From contig CM049309.1 of assembly GCA_026874595.1 (NCBI GenBank), positions 9,513,076 to 9,577,075 of the forward strand: DNA of 64,000 bases. Direction: 5' to 3'. The DNA is from Sipunculus nudus. Taxonomy: Eukaryota > Annelida > Sipuncula > Golfingiida > Sipunculidae. Both the position numbers and the translations under genes were made by a program. The notes below the pieces were generated by a model. That model ran no database searches. It had not been told where the DNA came from and saw only the letters and a program-made list of their open reading frames with translations. Shown one piece after another: positions 48,001-60,000 of the stretch. Within the stretch, counting starts at the first letter, position 1; each line of letters starts with the position of its first letter.

Positions 48001-51000
48001 TGTTTCATATTTTTTAGGCTAAATTTTTCATAATTTCCTCCTCATTGGTGTTTTGTGAAAGTAACATTTTCATGATCTCATAATCAGTTTTACTTGAGTT
48101 TAATATGACAACAAAATTACAATGATTGATGAACATCCAAGCAGTGAGTAGAAATTCTTTTTCATTGCTGACAAAATATAAAACATTTAATTATATTTAT
48201 AATTAATCTTTATTGAAATAAAAGATCTGCTCTTATTTATAAAATGGTTCTGTGACTTTTGACACTATTTCTAAGGGTAAGGTTTGCATAAGCTGCCAAT
48301 AAGGCTTTTGTATAAAAGACAGGATGTCTTTTTCGAGAAGGTTACATTTTTGCCACTATTTCTCATTAAGCCAACCACTGTATGTGTGGTATTGAGTAAT
48401 ATCTTTTAATGTTTCAGAATGTTTTGAGTATGTACCAGACTCTCTAGAGGACCCTGATGACCAGGACACTCTGAACTACGGAGACAGTAAGTTGTTACTA
48501 TTACCTTTGATTTCTGTGGTTTAACTCATATTTGTAGATACCTGTCTCAAATGTGTACTGACTGCCAGATTGCGTGATAACTAAATAATAAAATACAAAC
48601 TTCTCAAAGTAATCACCTTTTTCATTTAATGTCCCTTTTATGCCTTAAATGGTTTTTGCATACAGACTATTCTCTACAAATTGAAGTTTGCACCTGTTTT
48701 GTCATTTTTAAGAAGTATACATCTGTAATGTTAATGTATATCCTGTATTGAGTGCTTTGATTATATTTTAACATTATTTATTTATCATTTAGGAATTTTG
48801 TTATAATATTTATTTAAAATGTGGGAAATTGTTCCTTCACTGTATGACAAACTGCATGACAGAGAGTAATTGACCGGTTGTTTGATTATCAGGTAAGGAT
48901 ATAAGCATGGATGAATCAGAGAGAGAGAAGCTGGCATTCTGCGCTACTCAAGCCCCAGACCTCCAGCGAGACAGTGACACAGATCCAGGTAAATACATCA
49001 GGTTGGATGAATATTTATATGTATAATCATCTGCCTGTGAAACTGACTTTCCACGTCCATCTACGGTGTCTCACAATCAGCCACGGCAAGCCAGAACATG
49101 GCATTGTTGGGAATGAACGCAAATAATTTAAGACTGCGCTCTCGTGAAGTTCATGGCACGTTCTCCCCGCGGTATTTCATGTTCATGTAAAGTGCTGCTA
49201 TGGCATTGGAACAGTTATAACCACATTCTCCTAAAAATATGGATTGCCATAGTTGATAGACTTACTATAGTGTTCATCTCAGTAATTGCCTCATTCACCA
49301 ACCGCAGCTTCACAGTCACCACACTCAGCCATATTTTTCCTACAGTATCTTCTGCCTATGGGCACATTCTGTGGTGATGAGGATTTGCCATGGGCAAGCT
49401 TTACATCAAATCAGTTCCATCCAGGGTGCCAGTAGGTGCACATTGAGGTACCAAGGGCCATGATCTGTCCCGTTCCTCTTTGATCATTTAAAAAAAAATG
49501 TTGACCTCTCAAATCATTCAGGTTTATTCACAGAGTCCAACAGCAAATGCCACAAAGGAAAAGAATCAGATCAGTCGTATAAAGTCTGGAAAACCTATCA
49601 GATTTCTGGTGCATATATTCCTGTACATGAACAGTTTTCACTGCTGTGCACAAGATTTGATAGGCCATTATGATTAAGGTCCCTTCACATGGGAACTTTT
49701 CAAAATTCTTGATTGGAGTAAGAACTTAAACAATTGAGCAAGAGAACATGCTTATAGGAAGGTTATTTTACAGATTAATCATGCATATATCCAGAGTTAG
49801 TTGATTGTAAAGAAGCTGTATGATATTAGAATATTAAGAGATTTAAATGATTTATGAGTGTTTTATAATATGTTTTATTTGGTTTATGGAAGAATTAAAG
49901 AAAGGAGCATATCACCCATTTTGACATTCTGGTGAGTTCATGTAGTTTCAGATAGGTGGTGTTTTAATAGCCCATTCAAGAAATAATAACAATTTAAGGA
50001 TTAATGGGGAAAATATCAGAAATGACCCCCCTTGGGACACACTTGGCATTGTTAGGTATATCAGTGAAAATTTAAAAATTGGAATTTTTTATTATAAAAT
50101 ATATGACTGGATAGCTTTTTATTTCAGGATCATAAAAGTATTTAAATGAAGTAAATATGATAACCTGGTCCAAAGTTATTTAATTTTATTTACTCTGAGG
50201 ATAGTGCTAATTGGGACCCATGATTCCAGGAAAAGCTGTGACCACTGACCAGTGCTGGTGCCAGGCTTGGCTGCCTGCCAATCAAGAAGGGGGTGTGTCC
50301 CTAGCTGTCGCTGGGCAATGGTTGCTTGGGACTCACAGACACAACTGCATCTCACTCATAATAACTTTCACATTGTACACTTCCATGATGAATATTTTGG
50401 ATAAAGATTTATAATATTTCATCTTAAATTTATTTACAAAATATAAAATGACAACATAAAAAAGACATTTTCACAATAACAGTTAAAAAAAATTGTATTT
50501 GTCCATATATATTTTTCTACGGTCCTCAAAACAAAAAGAATAACATAGTTTATTGGTAAATTGAGGGAATACCCCTTACTTGCTGTCTTACTTGACAAAA
50601 AACGATGAAAAAAAACTACACAATGAGGCAGGTTTGAAGGGCACAAAAACAAGAAATGAATAACAAATATGATTAAAATTTCGTTAATTAACATAATTTC
50701 AAGTTTTTAACTTCAAGAAATTATATGAAATAAAGGCCGATGGCTTTATTTTAAACATGGATTTGTTGGATTAAAACGGGCTGTCTTGGGGTTGGTTCAA
50801 CGATGAAATGCAAACGGCAGCGTCACTGGCCCTTCGGGACCCATCGGGAGCGGTCGGTTGCTGCCGATCAACAAAGTCACAACAACGCTGGACCGTCCGC
50901 AACTTATATTTTTACAACGGGCATATCTCGTGAACAACACGGAATTTTTACATGCAGTTTTCGGCATTCATCAGATATATTTATTATATATTCGGGGGTT

Positions 51001-54000
51001 AAGAAAGAAAATTTGGCATTCAAGTAATCACCACTACAAATCATCGACAAAGCTGAAGCAAAACTTCGCACGCTCGTTAATCTCAGCTGCCATGTTGTTT
51101 TGACGGTGAAAGACCCGGATAGGTTGATGTTGATGTTCATTGGTCGGTTCGATCACGTGTTGGGGAATTCCGGCAATTTGCATAGGATTTATGAATGATC
51201 AAAAATATGACCCGAGTCCGCCCAGTCGGACATGGCTGGTCACAGGTTTCTCGTGCAGCATGGGTCCAGCACGCGCGCAGCGCTCCTAGCGGCCTCTGAT
51301 ATACCTAGCATTGTTTTTGACGCTTCAAGACCAAAAATAGCATGTCCGGGAAGGCAACAGCTGAGATCCACCACCGTCAGCTATAAAGATAGAAATCAGA
51401 TGCTAGGGCTGGCATGATTTATCAATATATCAATATATCTGTTGATTGGGTGGTTTGATACCATTATCAATGAGACAGCCAATAATCGATCTCATAAAAC
51501 TTACCCAGTTTCAGTAAAAAAATACCATAAACTAGTTGAGTTTCTTCTTTACTTTGTTGTGCTCGATTAAAATTAATTTATGATTATGGTAATGCTATTA
51601 ATGTTGGAATCAACCCAAATTAAATGCAGTAAAAAACCAGAGCTTTCCTTGTTGCTGTCATGAAATAGGGCCACAGCCATGGAGTCACTTTGAAAACGGT
51701 GAAATATAACAGACACAGTGAAACAAAGTCACAGTTGTTTATTGTATGACCAATAGGGGGCATAGCAATCCTGTGCCACAGTTGGTTCACAGGGGACATC
51801 AGTGTCCATCTTCTTGCTGTTCGGGAGGCTTGACAATGGCTAGAATTCCTCTAGAAACTACTTATTTTCAATAATTTTAGGTTTCAAATATTTAACATGC
51901 TATCTGCATTGCATGTTCATTGGATAAAAGTAAGATATAAAATGTCTAAACTTTTTCTATTAACTGGCTGGGAGAACTACACAACAAAATAATTTGTGCT
52001 TAGGTCTTAAAAACTTTACTAACTTCTTGCCACATTAATATCAATATTTATCAAAAATTGATTGCCAAACCTGAGCCTATAATGGATATGAAAAAAGCTG
52101 CCAATTGCCATAGTACTCTCAGTAACTGTATACAATGTTTCTGTCCAAACTGTTTTGTATATTTTACTTTTGAGATAATAGCATTTGTAAGTCAAGGTCT
52201 TCAAGAGTATACATTTTAGGTCTTGTAATTAATCCCTGAAATTGAGAAAGTTGTCTCAGGCTGTCAGGTTTTTTATTACCGTATTTGTTATGATTCTGCT
52301 ACATCACATTTTAACTTTAGCCTTTCATTGGAATTACATCTAAAGACATGACATCTGAAGACAGTTGTGACATCATGAAAGCATCTGTTGAGAGTAAAAA
52401 CAGTTTGACTGGCATTGGGTTCTCATCTAATACATTATTGTAATATTTGTAATCAATAATATTAGGGGTAATTAATGCAAAGGATGGTTTATGTGATAGT
52501 ATAGTGGTCCATGGGAGGATGATATCAATTCAGACTCGGTCATGTATAATTTCCTATTTCAGGTGAGGACCACCAGGGGGCAGCAGATACCACCACCAAG
52601 TCTGCTGAGAATTCTACAACAAAATCAAATGCACCTGCTGGTGATCAGGTAATCCATTGACCCAGTTATTCAGGTCATTTTTGGCTAAAATAAATCATGA
52701 ATTAAGATGAGACTTCCGCCCATAAAAGTTACTGTGTATTGGAATTTGTATGTTTTAATTAAACTGATGAGATTATTTTTGCTGCAAACAGCATCTTGCA
52801 CACCAATTGATTAACATTTAAGATACAGCTGAAAAGATATATCACATTAGCAAATATATGCTGGGTTTGGGTCTTTTAAACCGGGCTTGTATTTTGACAA
52901 CAGTTTCTTCTTGTCAACATGAATTTCAAATACTCTAATGTTGTTCAGTAAATATACAGACATAGAGAAAAAACTTAATGAAGATCATCTGTGTGTAAAA
53001 ATATGAAATTGAAAATCATCTATTTTAGTGTTATCTAATTATTACCTGAGTGGTTACCTGTTTTTAGCGCAGCCGACTATAAATAATCTGAGCAATAGCA
53101 ATTGTCCTTTATCCGCTGCTTGCCGGCCTGCCATTAACAGGTCATGTTTTGCTGTTCTGCTACATTTGTAAATATGTAGTCATGTTACAGTATCATAATA
53201 TTCTGTCATCACAGGTTCAAGAGAAGTCAGCTGCAGCAAGTGACCAAACACAAGTGTACAATATGGAAGTAGATGAGGGAAAGACATCCCCGAAACTAAA
53301 GTCAGGAGCAGGAGATCCTCAGACTGTCCCTTACGAGATGGAGCCACAATCACACCAGGCAGAGAAGCCAGCATCAAAAGATGAAAAAGATGCTGAGGAG
53401 CAAGATGAGGAAACCCAGGAGCAGGAGTCTGAGAAAAAAGACGAGAAGGATTCTGAGGGCAGCAGCAAGGAGTTTAATATTCAGCTGGATGCTGGAGCCA
53501 CAATGGCGTTTGAAGAAGATATGGATTACGAATCAGATAATGAGCCGATTATTCCATTTAAACAAGGAACAGATGATGCTACCCCGGATGAACAAGCTAC
53601 GCAGATGTTTGGGGTGGAAGAGGATGCTGAGGGAGGTGCCAAGGATGAAAAATCTGATGAGGCAGAGACTCAAGTGGTGGCTGCTGATACTGTACCACCA
53701 CCAGGTGATGAGGCGCCTACCCAAGTTGTCAGTGATGCTGACACAGTACCACCACCAGCTGACAAGGCTCATATGCAAGTTGTTGGTGATGCTAATACAG
53801 TGCCACCACCGTCAGCTGACGAGGCACCTACCCAAGTTGTAAGTGATGCTGATACAGTGCTACCTGTGTCAGCTGACGAGGCACCTTCCCAAGTTGTAAG
53901 TGATGCTGATACAGTGCTACCTGTGTCAGCTGACGAGGCACCTACCCAAGTTGTAATTGATGCTGATACAGTTCCACCACCATCAGCTGACGAGGCGCCT

Positions 54001-57000
54001 ACCCAAGTTTTAAGTGATGCTGATACAGTGCCACCACCATCTGAGGAGGCCCCTACCCAGATTGTGACAGATGCTGACACAATGCCACCACCATCAGTTG
54101 ATGAGGCACCTACTCAAGTTGTTAGTGTTGCTGACACAGTGCCACCCATATCAGTTGATGTGGCACCTACACAAGTTTATGATGGTGATATGATGCCACC
54201 ACCATCAGCTGACATGGCGCCTACTCAAGTTGTCTGTGATGCTGAAACAGTCCCACCACCAGATGAAGAAGCACCTACTCAAGTTGTTGATGATGCTAAT
54301 ACAGTGCAGTCACCTTCAGCTGAGGGGGCACTTACCCAGGTTTTTAGCGATGCTGACACAGTGCTACCTCCATCAGCTGAGAAGGCACCTACCCAGGTTG
54401 TTAGTGATGCACCTACCCAGATTCTTAGTGATGTTGATATTGTGCCAACACAGTCTGCTGATGAGGCGCCCACACAAGTTATTGGTGCTGATACAAGCCC
54501 ACTGTTGTTAAGTGATGAGGCACCTACACAAATATGTAACAATGTTGATACAACGTTGCCAACCACTGATGACCAAGCAGCAACACAGATGGCTGTAGAT
54601 AATGATACTGAGGCCCCAGGAGGCAGCGATGACACAGCCACACAGATGATACCAGATGCTGATACTGTTGCTGTTACAGGAGCTGATGATGAAGCTACCC
54701 AAGTGACAGGTGATGCTCAGGTGTGCACAGGTAAGAAAAAACATTCATGAGGTATCAGTGCTTTCAATTTCAAACAAATGAGATTCCAGAAAAACATAAT
54801 TCACATAATTATATATTGCCAAAGAAAGTATTAATTGAGTTATTTTTAAGGATACAGGCCTGCCTTGATTTTACTTTGATATTATGATTTTCAGACATTT
54901 TTCAGGACAATGTTGGATCTGGAAACAAACAGGACTCAAAACTTTGTGTTCAGGGCTGTCTTGAAGAGTATATAGAAATTCATTGTAGATAATTATAAAT
55001 CTTAGATTCAGATTGGGCAGTGTTTGAAAGTCTTATAATCAGTGTTGTAATATTGTTTACAGATGAAAATGATGAAGCGGCTACACAGATGGTGGATGAT
55101 GCTGTCCCAACTCTGGCAGTAGCTGATGATGAGGCTACACAAGTTTACCATGGCGACAAGGAGGATGCAGAAGAAGGAGCAGCTGATGTGGAAGAGACTC
55201 AGGTGTTTGCTGATGATGCTGTGAAGGAAACTGATGAAGCTGATGAAGCTGAAACACAGGTGTGTCATGATAAAGAAGATGATAATGATACTACTCAGGT
55301 GTTCACAGAAGATACGCTCGTCGTGGCAGAAACACCGCCATCCACCAGCAGAACACAAATGAGGACACCAGTTTCAGCACCCAAATGGATACCTGCAGAT
55401 GAAGAAGAGGATGGAGCTGCTACACAGGTGTATTATTCGGAAGAAGGAAATGCTATCATTGAGGAAACACCTTTTGTGAGTAGGGTAAGACCTGCGAGGA
55501 ATGATGATGATGATGATGAAGAGAAAGATGCATTGCATGTTGATCATGATGCTGCAACTTTAGCAGTCGATAACCAGGCCACTCAGGCCTATAGCATTGA
55601 TGATGATGATGATGTCCCCACACTACCACCTGCTGCAGAGGCTAAGGAAGCAGAAACTCAGATGTTTGATGATAAAGATGATGTAGATGATGCTGCTACT
55701 CAGGTGTTCACTGATGATGCTGCTGATAAATCTGATGCAGGAGTTACAGTGAGTGATGATGTGGAAGCCACACAGGCCTGTACTGATGAAACCACTGATA
55801 AACCTGATACAGAGGTTACAGCAGGTGATGATATGGCAGCTACCCAGGCTTATACTGATGATGCTGGGACTGATGAAGACAATATGGCCACCCAAGCTTA
55901 TAAAGATGAACCGATGGAAGTTGATAATGAAGCAACTCAGCCCTACACAGATGATGATGACCAGGCCACCCAGGCTTATACAGAAGATGACCAGTTTGCT
56001 GTACCAAAGGGTCTCCCCAAAAAAGCACGCACACCCAAGGTATGTTGAATATAATTAACTGAAATGTTGAGGGCATGTTCATTTTCATTCATTTTATAAA
56101 TAGAAACAACATTTTCCCTGACATTTGTTTTTTATAAGTTCATTTCTCAGAATTTTAAATTTAGATTTGTTAACGAATTTGAACCTGCTGTTATATCAAC
56201 TAGGCAGAAAAATAAGCTCTGCTGCAGTTCTGTTGGGCATTATTTAAAAAATTTATGCTTGATTAAATAAATAAGTAGCTAACTGTCAGATAGTTATCTC
56301 TGTTCAGTTCTGTAGTGCAATGTAATGCCATTGACATAAATGGCATAGCGCACTGTTTCCCCTTCTTTTCTGTCTTTGGCTGGTCTCTGTACCACTGTCT
56401 TTGTTCAATCATTCAACCATTTCATTCTTCAAATGCTTTGTCCAATATTAGCTGCGGCTGAATCTAACTACAGCTGCAAGGTGATCCATGTCTGTCATGT
56501 AATAAATTCTGCAGATGTGTCAAATTAGGTTAAGAATTAGTTAAGTCAACATCAAATAATGGGAGTGTGTACCTCCACAAAAAATTATCATACTGCAGCT
56601 TATCTCGGACAGATTTATATAGGTGTAATTTGTTAGTCATAGAAAGTGCGCTATATTTTCAGAAAGAGAGTCCTGCAGCGGTTACAGAAAAACCAGAATC
56701 ACCAACAGATGATGATCAGGTGAGTATGCCTTATTCAGCACTGAGTAAACAGATCTTCATGACAACAGAACTGATAGTAATTAAGGCTGTAATTAAGGCT
56801 CTATATTTTGTAGTTAATGCAAGTGACAATTTGTTTTATGACTTGAGGGAACTGGCTTTTGAATAAGCTAAAAACAATGGATGCTCATGCACATTGTCTG
56901 ACAATCATGATACGTTTCATCTGTTAACTAAAATACGGGTAGTCGACAAGCGACTACGTGTATCCGCCTAAATCAGAGTGGAACGGGTGAAGTGAGGCAT

Positions 57001-60000
57001 AGATTGAGTGGCAAGGGGAAATAGAGTGTTGCATATTAGCATGGATGTCTGCAGCCAAATTGTGTATGTAGGTTGCCCCCCCTACCACAAAATCCAGAAA
57101 GCCGTCCAAGTTGTAAACATATGCAAAATTTAAGGCAGATAAGTCAAACCACTACATGTATATGAGTGATTTTAGCCCGTGGCAGACAAACAGATGGACG
57201 CTGAGCAAAAATGGTTGCAGGTGACGCCACCAGTTTTGCGTATGATAAAGAGCTATGTGAGAACTATACACATGCAAAACTTTGGCCCAATCGGTCAAAC
57301 GGTTCCCAAGATATGAGCTTGGATGTCTGCTGCATAAACTAGAATGCAGGTGGCGCCACCTGTCATAAAATCAAGAGAGCTGTCAGGGATGTATAAACCT
57401 GCAAAATTTTAGGCAGATATGTCAAACCACTGCCGAGATATGAGTGATTTTATCCCATGGCAGACAAACAGACAGGAGCTTTCAAAAACGGCTATAGGTG
57501 GCGCCACCAGTTTTGCTTATGATGAAGAGCTATGTGAGATCTATACACATGCAAAATTTTGGCCCAATCGGTCAAACTGTTCCCGAGATATGAGCTTGGA
57601 TGTCTGCAGCGTAAACGTGAATGGAGGTGGCGCCACCTGTCATAAAATCAGAAAAGCTATCCAGGATGTATACGCATGCCGAATTTCAGGTGAATTAGTC
57701 AAGTCACTGCAGAGATCTGAGTGATTTTAACCCAAGGCAGACGAACAGATGGACACTGTGCAAACATGGTTGCAGGTGGCGCCACCATTTTTTGTGTATA
57801 CATGTTATAAAGCTCTCCAAGGGCTACATTTGTGCAAAAAAATTTTCCTGATCGGTCAAACAGTTCCCGAGATATGAGCTTGGATGTTTGCAGCGTAAAC
57901 ATAATTGTAGGTGGCGCCACCTGTCATAAAATCAGAAAAGCTATCCAGGATGTTTACACATGCCGAATTTCAGGTGAATTAGTCTAGTCACTGCAGAGAT
58001 GTGAGTGATTTTAACCCAAGGCACACGAACAGATGGACACTGTGCAAACATGGTTGCAGGTGGCGCCACCATTTTTTGTGTATGTTATAAAGCTCTCCAA
58101 GGGCTACATTTGTGTAAAAAAATTTTCCTGATCGGTCAAACGGTTCCCGAGATATGTGGGTTTATGTGTGGAAACAGACGCACAAACGGCTGCAGAGCGC
58201 AGAGGAAAGGCCAGAGGTCAAAACAAAATCGGGGCGCAGCAGTTCACATGTGACCCAAACATCCCGGGTTTTGTAAAATTCCGCATAGCGGTTACGGAGG
58301 AGTTCTCAGGACACCTACATGGTGGCGGCGGCGGCGTGCAGCTGAAAACATAGTATCTGCAAAACTCTGTTTTGGCGGATACAATTATTGTATACCCAGA
58401 CAAAGTCGGGGGATACTATGTTTTCATACCGGTCCCGCCGCCGCATATAAATCTTGTTGGCGCGATAACTCAAAAAATATTTCACGGATCTTTACCAAAC
58501 TTGGTATATGTATAGATATGGGTGAGAGGACGACGTATATTTTAAATGAGGTCATGACCTTGACTTGGAGAGTGTCCTTGACCTTGAATAGGTCCAATTT
58601 TGGGGAAAATCACACAAATTCTTAAATATCTCAAGAAATCTTGCATGGATTCATCCCAAAATCAAGTTGATGGAAGATCATGGATAGGGTTGTCATGTTC
58701 CAGAAACTGGTAGAGTCACCTATTATTCTTTACTTGTTTTCGTGCCATTTAATACCCATAAAATTGCTACATGACAGTACTGTGAGCATTATAAGGCAAA
58801 AACTAATGGACAGATTTCTTTCATATTATGCATATACAAAGATATGGGTTATGGGATGATGTTTTTTTAAATTGGGGTCATGACCTTTCCTATGAGAGTG
58901 GCCTTGACCTTGAATATTGCCATATATGGTGAAAATCACACAAAATCATTAATATCTTAATAAAGGATGCATGGATTTGTCCAAAAGTCAAATTGACCAA
59001 AGATCTCAGATAGTTATGTCATGTACCGGAAACAGGTGGCGCCACCTGTTATTCTTTTACTTGTTTTGTGCTGTTTAATACCCCCATCATTGCCACTTAA
59101 CAGTACTGTGAACATTATAAGTCAAAAACTAATGGACAGATTTCTTTCATATTATGCATATACATAGACATGGGTTATGTGATGATGTATATATATAAAT
59201 TGGAGTCATGACCTTTCCTATTAGAGTGGCCTTGACCTTGAAATTCCATATATTGTGAAAATTACACAAAATCATTAATATCTGAATAAGGGATGCATGA
59301 ATTGGTCCAAAAATCAATTTGATCAAAGATCTTGGATAGTATTGTCATATACCAGAAACAGGTGGCACCACCTGTTATTCTTTTACTTGTTTTCATGCTG
59401 TTTAATACCCCTACAATGCCACTTAACAGTACTGTGAGCATTATAAGTCAAAAACTAATGGACAGATTTCTTTCATATTATGCATATACATAGATATGGG
59501 TTATGGGATGATGTTTATTTAAATTGGGGTCATGACCTTTCCCAAGAGAGTGGCCTTGACCTTGAATATTGCCATATATGGTGAAAATCACACAAAATCA
59601 TTAATATCTCAATAAGGGATGCATTGATTGGCCCAAAAATCAACTTTACCGAAGATATTGGATAGTGTTGTCATGTACCGGAAACTTATAGCCCCACCTG
59701 TTATTCTTTTACTTGTTTTTGTGCGGTTTAATACCCCATCATTGCCACTTAACAGTACTGTGAGCATTATAAGTAAAAAACTAATGGAAAGATTTCTTTT
59801 ATATTATGCATATGCATAGACATGGGTTATGGGATGATGTATATTGAAATTGGGGTCATGACCTTTTCTATGAGAGTGACCTTTTCTATGAGTGTGGTCT
59901 GATATTAATTGTTGCTGAAGATGGGGGGGCCTATTCTTAAAGGGGGGGGGGATTAATTGTCTGGGGATACTTTGGCACCTGGGGTGCCAAGAAATATTTA

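Noticed and set aside
53149-53214. N-terminal extension of the TQ-repeat frame starting at ATG 53149
   Set aside because: A strong acceptor (TCATCACAG) at 53214 and phase agreement with the preceding exon show this part is intron.
53533-54744. Antisense and alternative-frame frames over the TQ-repeat exons
   Set aside because: Shadows of the repetitive plus-strand coding exon; the plus frame has matching splice phases and family motifs.
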